From CAIJXB01 sp964439595 (GTDB lineage: Bacteria; Chlamydiota; Chlamydiia; Chlamydiales; Rhabdochlamydiaceae): a stretch of DNA of 64,000 nt. The notes beneath the pieces are model-generated. The model worked only from the letters and a program-made list of their open reading frames with translations, did no database searches and had not been told where the DNA came from. This document shows, in pieces, positions 35,478 to 43,663 of this stretch. Made by a program: the position numbers and the translations under genes. Location: NCBI GenBank assembly GCA_964439595.1, contig CAYTOK010000012.1:1-64000 (forward strand), given 5' to 3'. Each line of letters opens with the position of its first letter. Position 1 is the stretch's first letter.

Positions 35478-37007
35478 TTGATAGAATCCACACAAATTAA
35501 CAGTCGCTCCAAAACACCCCCTTGGGAAGAAGAAGGTAAAACAGATTCCCCCTCTTCACTAGGATCCCCTACGGAGGTCATAAACAAGATAAACGACCTT
35601 TCTTCTCAAGCTTCGCCGCTGGGACTAGATCACCTAATTACCCCCCTCTTCACAGAAGCCGAAATAGATTCACTAGTAAGGGCAAGAGATAATCTACAAA
35701 CAGCCTTAGGCCTACCAGATTCCTTAAAAGACACCCTTTACGAATCCCTTTGTCTAGTTTTTCAAAACTGGTCAATGTGGGGCACCATACCCGATGGCGT
35801 CAAAACTACCTATAAAGAAGTAGACATTGAATACTGCCAAAGTTTAAACGCAGTAACACTAAGCATCTATGGACAGAAGGTAGACGTAGAGTCTTTGTTT
35901 ATTCAAAACCCCTATGAGGCTCTTCTTTCAGACCAAGAATTCAAACAAGAACATCGATTCATTATCCAAAATAAAGTAAGACTTACAAAAGAAAATCGCG
36001 AGTATAAAAAAATTGCTGAAGAGGAGGGTTTCATAGAAAATGAGATTTACTGTTCCTCTAGGTTCAATGCAGCAACAGAACCAAGACACTATCCCAAAAG
36101 AACACTCATTTTCACTGCTAATCGCACTTACATGCTTTTTAATAAAAAATTATTAGGTCAACACATCGAAAAGGGGGGCTTTAAATCAGTATCTCTAGCT
36201 GTAGAGCTAGAAACAGGTCTGCCAGTTGTTTCTGCCAGTATGACTTTAACAGGAAGAAATAAAGGAAACACCGAAGTAAATAAAAAAAATTTTTTTAATG
36301 AAGTGGTCTTCGGAAAGCTTTTTAAGGGTCATAGGGACTACGTACAAATGCTAGGTGTTGTGGAATACCATTCTCCCAAAAGAGGAACAGATAAAGCTCG
36401 CATTCTTTATGAACTTTTAGAAGGGCAGGACTTATACAAAACTATATTCTTTCCAAAAATTCCTTTATCTACCCCTGAAAGACACTTCATAGCCAAAGAA
36501 TTACTACGAATTATAAGTGATCTACACGAAAGAGATATTGCTCACTGTGATATTAAAATAGACAATTTCTTTATTACAAGAAATCAAGAGTGGCTTCTAG
36601 AGCAAGTAAAAGTCATAGATTTAGGCTCTTTTACCTTTGAAGAAGAAGATCCTTTCCATCTTCCCGGAACACCTGATTATCGGGCCCCTGAATATAGAAG
36701 GCTAACACCTAGGTATGGAGCAACAGCACCTCCTGGGCCTGAAATGCTTCAACCTATCAATAGAAAAAAAGCAGACGTTTGGTCTTTGGGATTAACTATT
36801 TGTCAAATTATAGGAAGACCCTTAGATAAGTTTATAAACCCTATCTATGCGGCAAACAAAGAAAAAAGTGCTGATATTGTAGGGCTTCCTGAAGAATCTC
36901 CCCCATTAGGAACAATCGAATATCTTGTGTGGAGAATGTTACAAAAAAATCCGGAAGAAAGAATCAGTATGTTGGAAGCAAATGAAATGATACAAACGAT
37001 ATTATAA
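35478..37007 (+). CDS. Serine/threonine protein kinase-like protein (kinase 3 of 3)
   Basis: About 509 residues. A TTG at 35478 is the better start: GAGGTG lies 5 bases before it, while the upstream in-frame ATG (35466) has no ribosome site and overlaps that site. Numbering from the ATG, the shared domain is at about 75-180, then the kinase domain: E-K-G-G-F-K (235-240), S-A-S (256-258) at the beta3 lysine position, H-C-D (360-362) with catalytic Asp362, Lys364 and Asn367, D-L-G (385-387) and A-P-E (407-409). This copy has the shortest N-terminus, with no proline run. The catalytic Asp, Asn and metal-binding Asp are kept, so activity is possible. A terminator follows its stop. Confidence 0.8.
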   Translation: MIESTQINSRSKTPPWEEEGKTDSPSSLGSPTEVINKINDLSSQASPLGLDHLITPLFTEAEIDSLVRARDNLQTALGLPDSLKDTLYESLCLVFQNWSMWGTIPDGVKTTYKEVDIEYCQSLNAVTLSIYGQKVDVESLFIQNPYEALLSDQEFKQEHRFIIQNKVRLTKENREYKKIAEEEGFIENEIYCSSRFNAATEPRHYPKRTLIFTANRTYMLFNKKLLGQHIEKGGFKSVSLAVELETGLPVVSASMTLTGRNKGNTEVNKKNFFNEVVFGKLFKGHRDYVQMLGVVEYHSPKRGTDKARILYELLEGQDLYKTIFFPKIPLSTPERHFIAKELLRIISDLHERDIAHCDIKIDNFFITRNQEWLLEQVKVIDLGSFTFEEEDPFHLPGTPDYRAPEYRRLTPRYGATAPPGPEMLQPINRKKADVWSLGLTICQIIGRPLDKFINPIYAANKEKSADIVGLPEESPPLGTIEYLVWRMLQKNPEERISMLEANEMIQTIL

Positions 37008-37042
37008 AAAGCCTCAAGAGAATTCTTAAGGCCTTTTTTATC
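37008..37042. terminator. Bidirectional terminator between kinase 3 and the chaperone gene
   Basis: AAAAAGCCT ... AGGCCTTTTT forms an imperfect inverted repeat around an AAGAGAATTCTT centre, with an A-rich left arm and T-rich right arm. It lies between two convergent genes. Confidence 0.7.
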
Positions 37043-37049
37043 TAAATTA

Positions 37050-37595
37050 TTATATCTTTAAGAAACGATCTCCCCCAGGGCCAGAGCTACCTGGACGTGG
37101 TGCGTTTCCACCAGGCATGGATCCACCGGGAGGTTGAGCTACTGCTGGTCTAGTTGATTCTTTAAAGACAGGCTCTCTTCCTTCTATGACGCTCTTAGCC
37201 TTCTCTCTCCACTTTTCAACAGACTCGACAAATAAAGGAGCAAATCTTCTAAGAGAAGAAGAATCAGCACTAATACCCATCTCTAAAACACAGTGCATCA
37301 AAATAAGCTCTTCCGCTACAGCAACACCTACGCCGCCACCAGCCATCTGTCCACCTAACATGGACCCTTCAAGCAACGACTCATAAAGACGAAGGCGAAC
37401 TTTATCATCTTTAGGTAAACCATCTAATATCGGTGAATATAGATAAAGCCTGTCAGAATTTGGCTCATAAGTCAGGTGTAAGGAAAAGGTATTATCAATA
37501 CCTAAAATACACGTATAATTCTCATCAAACACAAGCTCTAAGTTTAACTCTTTGGCAAATTCTTTAAGATTAGCCTTTGCATTTTCCAACGTCAT
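37050..37595 (-). CDS. Type III secretion chaperone, CesT/SycE family (Slc1-like)
   Basis: 181 residues. Residues 1 to about 145 have the CesT fold pattern: an N-terminal helix (L-K-E-F-A-K-E-L), beta strands (C-I-L-G-I-D-N-T-F-S-L-H-L-T-Y), a proline-containing S-P-I-L-D-G-L-P turn, and the C-terminal helix. The tail (about 150-181) is Gly/Pro-rich and unusual for this family. Such acidic homodimers bind effectors and bring them to the secretion apparatus. It lies next to glgX, as slc1 (CT043) does in C. trachomatis to my recollection, which supports orthology with Slc1. AGAGGAG precedes the ATG. Neighbouring kinase genes could encode clients. Confidence 0.85.
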   Translation of the reverse strand: MTLENAKANLKEFAKELNLELVFDENYTCILGIDNTFSLHLTYEPNSDRLYLYSPILDGLPKDDKVRLRLYESLLEGSMLGGQMAGGGVGVAVAEELILMHCVLEMGISADSSSLRRFAPLFVESVEKWREKAKSVIEGREPVFKESTRPAVAQPPGGSMPGGNAPRPGSSGPGGDRFLKI

Positions 37596-37937
37596 GGGTT
37601 CTTCTCCTCTTAAATTTTCTTAAGTATTGCAATTTCTTCAATGGCGGCTTGCAAACAAAACAGGGCTTTGTTGCAAACAGTATTTCCAATATGGAAAAAA
37701 AATAGCAACAAAAATTACAAGAAAGCAGTATAAACCGATTCTTATACCTAGCTCTACCCCTCTCGGCTACCTTCTCAACTTCAATATACGCAAAAAAACA
37801 ATTAAGAACTAATAAAAAAAACTAACACCATCCCATTCTATTTACCTAATCACTTAACATTCAATATGTAAAAACAAAAGATTGTATAATATTTTTTTAC
37901 TCTGTATTTTGAAAATTCTTAAAAAGAGGAAGTCTTC
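37596..37937. other. Intergenic region between the divergent chaperone gene and glgX
   Basis: 342 bases, AT-rich, no convincing gene. Near 37663-37680 lies GGGCTTTGTTGCAAACAG, which resembles the outer ends of IS6-type elements (typically GG followed by CTGTTGCAAA), with a nearby near-complementary GCAAACAAA at 37651-37659. No transposase is present. The rest probably holds the two divergent promoters. Confidence 0.4.
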
Positions 37938-39950
37938 ATGTCCAGTTTTCAGTCTCCAATTGATAAAGGCAGCCCAACTCCCCTAGGAGCAACGGCTTCA
38001 ACTAAAGGGATAAACTTTGCCTTTCACGCCAAAAAAGAACAGGTCTCGCTCCTTCTTTTTAAGCCAAATACGGAAAAACCATTTCTTATCTTACCACTCG
38101 ATCCCTCTTACAACAAAACTAAAGACATCTGGCATGTATTTATCAAAGAATTAACCCCTCCTTTTGAATACTCTATAAAAATTGAGGGTGAAAAACAACC
38201 TATCCTAGACCCCTACTCCAAGTCTATTTCTTTAGTAGGAGCATGGAAAGAACCCAATACATTACCTCTTAAAAGTCGCTGTTTTATTTCTCCTTCTTTC
38301 AATTGGGAAAACATACAAAAACCCCTGCGCCCTTTTAATGAATGGATCATATATGAGATGCATGTCCGAGGTTTCACTGTTCACCCCTCCAGCCAAACAC
38401 CCCATGGGGGAACCTTTCTGGATATTATAGAAAAAATCCCCTATCTTTTATCACTTGGAGTGAATGCCATAGAGCTACTACCTGTCTTTACATTTAACGA
38501 AAACGCAAATCCAAGAAAAAATCCCCTAACTGGAGAATCTCTTTGTAACTTTTGGGGATATTCTCCTATAAACTTCTTTTCCTTAATGCAAAAATACTCT
38601 ACCAGCAGTGAATTAGATACACCTTGGGCCACTCCTATTACAGAATTTAAAACACTTGTAAAAGAGCTGCATAAAAATGGGATAGCAATCATTTTAGATG
38701 TTGTTTATAACCATACGGCTGAAGATGGAGAAGACGGAGAAACGCAGAGCTTCAAAGCTCTTGATAAGACAGCTTACTATCTATGTAGCCCTGAAGGAAA
38801 ATATGACAATTTTACGGGCACGGGAAACACAGTAAACTGCAATAACCCGCTTACCTCTCAACTCATCGTAGATTCCTTATGCTACTTTGCAAACGAGCTT
38901 CAGGTGGACGCTTTTCGTTTTGACCTTGCTTCTATTTTCTGTCGAGGAGAAGGGGGGGCTATCCTAGCAAGCCCCCCGATTTTGAAAGCCATTAAAGAGG
39001 CTCCCTTATTACAAAACACACAATTTATAGCAGAAGCTTGGGATGCATCAGGCTTATACCAAGTTGGCTCTTTTCCAGCAGAAGAACGCTGGGCAGAATG
39101 GAATGGCGAATATCGGGATGTAGTAAGAAGATTCATTAAGGGACTTGAAGACCAATCAGGGGCCTTTGCTAAAGCTCTTTGCGGCTCACAAAACCTATAT
39201 TGGAAAGACACCCCCTTTAAAAGCATCAACTTCATCACCGCCCATGACGGTTTTTCTCTCTATGACCTTGTTTCTTATAACAATAAACACAATCAAGGCA
39301 ACGGAGAAAATAACCAAGATGGCATGAATAACAACGATAGCTGGAACTGTGGAATCGAGGGAGAAGCAAAAGATCCGCAAGTACTCTCTTTAAGGACAAG
39401 ACAAATGAAAAATTTTCTTGTTGCTTTAATGGTTTCTCTCGGGGTTCCCATGATCCTTATGGGGGACGAATATGGTCACACAAGAAAAGGGAATAATAAC
39501 CCCTATTGCCAAGACAACGAAGTTAACTGGTTTTTATGGAATCAAGCAGAAAAAAACAAAAAACTTCTACGCTTTTGGCAAAAACTCTTACACTTTAGAA
39601 TGAAAAAAAAACAACTTTTTTGCAGAGAAAACTTCCTCACAGATAAAGATATTATTTGGCATGGAAAAGAACCCTTTAAACCAGACTGGGGAGCTAAAAA
39701 CCATCTTATAATATATACCCTTATAGATCATATAGAGCACAAGAACTGCCTTATTGCCTTTAATTCAGGGAACGTTCCTATTACTTTCACAGTTCCCCCA
39801 TGTCCACCCAAAAACAATTGGAAACTCACTGTCAACACAGCAGCTCCCTCACCTCTTGATTTTCCAGAAAACAGTAAAGACAGAATTTCTTTAAGTAATA
39901 CCTATCTTTTAAAACCTCACTCTGCTATCTTGGCGGAATTAGACTTTTGA
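37938..39950 (+). CDS. glgX: Glycogen debranching enzyme GlgX
   Basis: 670 residues. Hydrolyses alpha-1,6 branches left after phosphorylase action, in glycogen breakdown. An N-terminal carbohydrate-binding region (about 1-115, starting P-I-D-K-G-S-P-T-P-L-G-A-T) precedes a GH13 barrel: D-V-V-Y-N-H-T, the nucleophile region D-A-F-R-F-D-L-A, the acid/base in A-E-A-W-D, and the third carboxylate in T-A-H-D-G-F-S-L-Y-D-L-V-S-Y-N. These match GlgX/isoamylase. AGAGGAAG precedes the ATG. Glycogen metabolism is a chlamydial trait, and glgX beside slc1 is conserved. Confidence 0.95.
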   Translation: MSSFQSPIDKGSPTPLGATASTKGINFAFHAKKEQVSLLLFKPNTEKPFLILPLDPSYNKTKDIWHVFIKELTPPFEYSIKIEGEKQPILDPYSKSISLVGAWKEPNTLPLKSRCFISPSFNWENIQKPLRPFNEWIIYEMHVRGFTVHPSSQTPHGGTFLDIIEKIPYLLSLGVNAIELLPVFTFNENANPRKNPLTGESLCNFWGYSPINFFSLMQKYSTSSELDTPWATPITEFKTLVKELHKNGIAIILDVVYNHTAEDGEDGETQSFKALDKTAYYLCSPEGKYDNFTGTGNTVNCNNPLTSQLIVDSLCYFANELQVDAFRFDLASIFCRGEGGAILASPPILKAIKEAPLLQNTQFIAEAWDASGLYQVGSFPAEERWAEWNGEYRDVVRRFIKGLEDQSGAFAKALCGSQNLYWKDTPFKSINFITAHDGFSLYDLVSYNNKHNQGNGENNQDGMNNNDSWNCGIEGEAKDPQVLSLRTRQMKNFLVALMVSLGVPMILMGDEYGHTRKGNNNPYCQDNEVNWFLWNQAEKNKKLLRFWQKLLHFRMKKKQLFCRENFLTDKDIIWHGKEPFKPDWGAKNHLIIYTLIDHIEHKNCLIAFNSGNVPITFTVPPCPPKNNWKLTVNTAAPSPLDFPENSKDRISLSNTYLLKPHSAILAELDF

Positions 39951-39988
39951 ATACGCTATATTAGCTATAAAACAAAATAGGCTTTTTT

Positions 39989-40654
39989 ATGAAACAATAC
40001 ATATATCCCTTTATTTGCGCAGCACTCCTTACGGTCGGATGTCAAAAAAACCAAGACACGGCTATGTTATCTCAAAAACAATTATTAAAGCCTTCCGTTG
40101 CCATAGTCCCTCTAATAGATAATAGCGACCACGCTTTAGGGTGGAATTTATCTGATGAAATCACCTATACCCTCTGTTCTAAACTCCACGAAAAAAACAC
40201 ATTAAATCTCACACTTCCAGGAAAAATAAGAGCGCAAAGTAAACGAGTAAAAGGACAAATGAATCCCTTTACACAGGACCTCAATTGGATAAAAAAAACT
40301 TTTACAGATGAGGAATTCGTTGTTTTTTTAGAAATGATCGAACACAGTGAAATCCCCAGCCAAACCGTATCCGACAAAAAGACCCCTAAAGAAGCCCTTT
40401 CAGCCAACCTTCTTGTTTCTGTCCGCGTTCGCATCGTTGACCTTAGGGGAGAGACGCCTAAAATTACACTCCAAGAGATCATACAAGACTCCCATTTCAT
40501 TCCAAGGCAGTTTACACAATATAACTTCCATCAGTCTCCCTGGAATACAGAAGAGTTTCTCCTTTCTCCTGTAGGGATAGCTCACGCACAACTTATTAAA
40601 GAATTAAAAAACAGGATTGAAGACTACATCCTTCTTGCTAAATCAGGCAATTAA
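39989..40654 (+). CDS. Putative lipoprotein, unknown function
   Basis: 221 residues. The N-terminus is a lipoprotein signal: basic start, hydrophobic core and the lipobox L-T-V-G-C with Cys18. The mature domain alternates strands and helices and contains V-A-I-V-P-L-I-D-N-S near residue 38, reminiscent of LpoB/CsgG-like periplasmic folds, which is a weak hint only. It lies 38 bases after glgX, and its TAA overlaps the ATG of the next gene by one base, so it is cotranscribed with the CPBP protease. It is probably anchored to the outer membrane and may be chlamydia-specific. Confidence 0.75.
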   Translation: MKQYIYPFICAALLTVGCQKNQDTAMLSQKQLLKPSVAIVPLIDNSDHALGWNLSDEITYTLCSKLHEKNTLNLTLPGKIRAQSKRVKGQMNPFTQDLNWIKKTFTDEEFVVFLEMIEHSEIPSQTVSDKKTPKEALSANLLVSVRVRIVDLRGETPKITLQEIIQDSHFIPRQFTQYNFHQSPWNTEEFLLSPVGIAHAQLIKELKNRIEDYILLAKSGN

Positions 40655-41522
40655 TGGACCCCTATTACGTAGAACACATACAATCCGCTGTATTTTTTGC
40701 TGCTCTGGCGATAGCTTTTAACGCTATCGCCCTATACAAAAAATTCTATAGACTACCTCAAGAATTACAAGAAAGCGAACCTACAATCTCTTTTATCCAG
40801 GTAATAGTTCCCTTTTCCATTTATGTGATTACTTTTTTTGTTCTTACTCCCCTTATCTGTTACTACGCCCAAAAAACCTACTATCCTCTAACAAAACTTC
40901 CTTTTTCCTTTTTAGGGGCTATCCAGTTTTTTTCTGCCTCTCTTTGTTTTTTTTTCTCTATTTGTTTTCCCTATGTTTTGACAAATCATTCCTCAGTAAA
41001 ATAAGAAAAAACCGCTCTATCTATCCTAGATCAACTCTATTGAATGATGCCATCATCGGCACCTTTACCTGGTTTTTAGGATTCCCTCTTATTACTTGTA
41101 TTGGCCAGTTATCTGATATGGCTGTGTATGCTCTTTTTAACATAACAACCTATGACCAAGTAGCCGTACTCTACTTAAAAATAGCCATGCAATCGCCAGC
41201 ATTACTTGTTTCCATGCTTATAAGCATTCTAGTTGTAGCTCCTATTTTAGAAGAGTTTCTTTTTAGAGGACTACTCCAAACCTACCTAAAAAATTATCTA
41301 GGGAAAAAAGGAGCTATTTTTGTGGCGGCTCTTCTGTTTGGACTATTTCATTTTAATAGCGCCCAAGGTGTCGGTAATATCTCGATAATCCTTTCTTTAT
41401 TTTCTTTTGGCTGTTTCTTAGGATTTATTTACGAAAGACAGGGCTCTTTGCTAGCTTCTATAAGCCTTCATGCAACCTTTAACGCAGTCAATGTCCTCTA
41501 TATAATAAGCCAACAACCTTAA
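40654..41522 (+). pseudogene. CPBP-family intramembrane metalloprotease, interrupted by a frameshift at a T9 run
   Basis: Two overlapping frames make one protein of about 289 residues. The first (40654-41004) gives the N-terminal membrane helices from an ATG coupled to the preceding stop. The second frame carries the CPBP (Abi/CAAX protease-like) motifs E-E-F-L-F-R, F-G-L-F-H-F-N and H-A-T-F-N-A-V but has no good start. They switch at the run of nine T at 40947-40955; one more T, or a minus-one slip, would join them. It may be a sequencing error, a real inactivating indel, or phase variation/slippage. The proteins of this family cleave within membranes; the substrate is unknown. Confidence 0.7.
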
Positions 41523-41592
41523 AGGTTTGCATAATTATACCATCTATGGTACTTTGCTAAACAGTTTATAGATACACGGCGGCCTACAATTT

Positions 41593-42615
41593 ATGTTACT
41601 TCCTTCCCCGAAAAAGCTAAAAGCTCTACTTCCTTTACCCGCCACTGCATCTGCGTCCATTCAAGAAACTAGACAAGTAATCCGCCAAGTTATTACAAAA
41701 AACTCCCCCATCTTCAGCATTATACTAGGCCCTTGTTCTTTGCATAATGTTGACTCTGCTATCGAATATGCTAAGAGAGTACAAGAGCTGCAAAAACAAA
41801 TAAGCAGTAACTGCCTACTTATCATGAGAGCTCACATAGAAAAGCCAAGAAGCCACCTCGGGTGGAAGGGACTACTCCACGACCCCCATCTACAAGGAAC
41901 TGAAGATGTAGCTGAAGGTATTATTTTTTGTAGAGAACTCTTACTTTCATTAGCTCTTCTAAATGTTCCACTTGCCACAGAGTTTCTAGACCCGCTTGCT
42001 TCCTCTTATTTTTCAGATCTCATCTCTTGGGGATTTATCGGAGCAAGAACTTGCACCTCTCAAATTCACAGACAGCTCGCCTCTCATTTACCAATGCCTA
42101 TGGGGTTTAAAAATACAACAGAAGGCAGTATCGAAAGCGCTGTTTATGGCGCTCTTTGCGCTAAAAGAGCACACTCCTTTCTTTATACGGATGAAGATGG
42201 CAAGGTAACTCCAGTTCTTTCCCAAGGCAACCCCTATTCCCATATTGTACTTAGAGGATCCCATATAAGCCCAAACTACGACAAAGAAGAAGTGCAACTA
42301 GCATCTAAACTATCTATAAAAAATAGTCTTCATAGTAGAATATTAATAGATTGCTCTCATGGAAACAGCCAAAAACACCATAAACAACAAGAAGACGTTT
42401 TCCTCTCTGTAATAAAACAAAAAATAGACACCCCCGACATAATTATGGGCTTGATGCTAGAAAGTCATTTAGAAAAAGGAAGTCAATCTTTTAGCTCTTC
42501 ATCTAATCCCTCTTTATCTATTACAGATCCCTGTATAGACTGGGAACTAACAGAAAAGCTTGTACTACTAGCCTCAAACGCGCTGGACTCTTCTTTACTT
42601 GGCTCTTCTTCATAA
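41593..42615 (+). CDS. aroG: 3-deoxy-7-phosphoheptulonate (DAHP) synthase, class I (AroF/AroG/AroH type)
   Basis: 340 residues. Condenses phosphoenolpyruvate and erythrose-4-phosphate, the first shikimate step, and so feeds the aroC and aroDE enzymes at the start of the window. Diagnostic motifs: L-G-P-C-S-L-H-N, M-R-A-H-I-E-K-P-R followed by G-W-K-G-L-L-H-D-P, A-T-E-F-L-D-P, G-A-R-T, G-F-K-N-T-T-E-G, V-L-R-G, D-C-S-H-G-N-S-x-K and M-L-E-S-H-L. The ribosome site is weak. Its 3' end overlaps the convergent lipoprotein gene by 133 bases, and the overlap includes the conserved C-terminal C-I-D-W motif, so this part is real coding sequence. Confidence 0.95.
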   Translation: MLLPSPKKLKALLPLPATASASIQETRQVIRQVITKNSPIFSIILGPCSLHNVDSAIEYAKRVQELQKQISSNCLLIMRAHIEKPRSHLGWKGLLHDPHLQGTEDVAEGIIFCRELLLSLALLNVPLATEFLDPLASSYFSDLISWGFIGARTCTSQIHRQLASHLPMPMGFKNTTEGSIESAVYGALCAKRAHSFLYTDEDGKVTPVLSQGNPYSHIVLRGSHISPNYDKEEVQLASKLSIKNSLHSRILIDCSHGNSQKHHKQQEDVFLSVIKQKIDTPDIIMGLMLESHLEKGSQSFSSSSNPSLSITDPCIDWELTEKLVLLASNALDSSLLGSSS

Positions 42616-43085
42616 AACTGTTCTTCCTCATCAAAAAAAACATCCGAAGAAGTCGGCTCATCTATGATAACTAGCTCAGCCCAGAGCTGATGTTTCCACT
42701 GTCTAAAAATAGAGCCATCCTTTTTAACAACCTCTGCTTTATAGGTCAAAATCCCTCGCTTTTCTTTATATTCTTCCCCCTGTAACGTATATACAACATA
42801 GTCCAACCTATAAGGCATGGGATATGTAAAAAAGCTCTGAGAATAGTCTTTATAAATCACCTGCAGATGTAACGTAGCTTCTTCTTTAATAACTTCTACG
42901 GGCACATTCCACTCTATAACTAACCTTTCCCCTATCGGAGGGTTTTTTTGTCTTGGATCAGGAGTTCCTACGTGGGAGCTAGCTAAATAATTTACATCTA
43001 TTTTATCTTGACTAATAGATATATAATATTTTTGACATCCTGCAAAAAGCGCTAAAACGCCAAATAAAATAGACCACTTTTTCAT
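42483..43085 (-). CDS. Putative lipoprotein, unknown function
   Basis: 200 residues with a lipoprotein signal (basic start, hydrophobic core, L-F-A-G-C with Cys16). The mature part to about residue 140 is beta-rich (for example W-N-V-P-V-E-V, L-H-L-Q-V-I-Y-K-D). From about 145 the tail is strongly acidic and Ser-rich, and this tail lies antisense to the end of the DAHP synthase gene (133-base overlap). The acidic tail may be a late extension into the neighbour. Probable envelope protein of chlamydiae; no function recognised. Confidence 0.75.
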   Translation of the reverse strand: MKKWSILFGVLALFAGCQKYYISISQDKIDVNYLASSHVGTPDPRQKNPPIGERLVIEWNVPVEVIKEEATLHLQVIYKDYSQSFFTYPMPYRLDYVVYTLQGEEYKEKRGILTYKAEVVKKDGSIFRQWKHQLWAELVIIDEPTSSDVFFDEEEQFYEEEPSKEESSAFEASSTSFSVSSQSIQGSVIDKEGLDEELKD

Positions 43086-43156
43086 CTTATGATATCCTCA
43101 TCTTCGAATAGAACCACCCTATTGAGAAGTAACTTTCTGTTTTTAGCAAGGAAAAA

Positions 43157-43663
43157 ATGACAAAAGAAGCTGTTTATGGAGTCGTATTTAGCGAAGATCG
43201 CAAGAAAGTTTTACTTGTAAAACGTAGAGACCTTCCGGTCTGGGTTTTACCAGGTGGAGGGCTGGATAAAGGAGAAATGATAGAAGAAGGTGTTATTCGA
43301 GAGGTAGAAGAGGAAACAGGCTTTACAGTAACTATTATAAGGCAAGTAGCAGAATATCTCCCCGTAAACAACCTTACTCAAAAAACCTATTTTTTTGAAT
43401 GTAAGATTACAGGCGGAAACTGTACCCCTAATGCAGAAGCTAAAGAGGTTTCTTTTTTTTCTATAGATAACCTTCCAAGTAGATTAGCCCCCCCCTTTAG
43501 CCTATGGATCAAAGACGCTTTACCTGAAAAACAAAAAAAAGTTATAAAAAAAACAGAAGGAGTAACCTATACAATTCTTATAAAATTACTTCTCACGCAC
43601 CCCATTTTACTTATACGATACCTTCTCACAAAATTAGGCATACGCTTTAACGACAAAAAATGA
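43157..43663 (+). CDS. Nudix hydrolase
   Basis: 168 residues. The Nudix box is complete: G-G-G-L-D-K-G-E-M, then seven residues, then R-E-V-E-E-E-T-G-F (about residues 36-58), which binds metal and cleaves a diphosphate linked to some group X. The segment V-K-R-R-D-L-P-V-W-V-L-P-G precedes it as in most family members. The substrate cannot be read from the sequence. AAGGA precedes the ATG. The stop overlaps the next gene by 4 bases (ATGA), so the two are coupled. Confidence 0.92.
   Translation: MTKEAVYGVVFSEDRKKVLLVKRRDLPVWVLPGGGLDKGEMIEEGVIREVEEETGFTVTIIRQVAEYLPVNNLTQKTYFFECKITGGNCTPNAEAKEVSFFSIDNLPSRLAPPFSLWIKDALPEKQKKVIKKTEGVTYTILIKLLLTHPILLIRYLLTKLGIRFNDKK

Noticed and set aside
37627..37812. 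61-codon plus-strand frame upstream of glgX
   Set aside because: It has no ribosome site, no motif and AT-driven composition. It covers the possible IS-end sequence and the promoter region.
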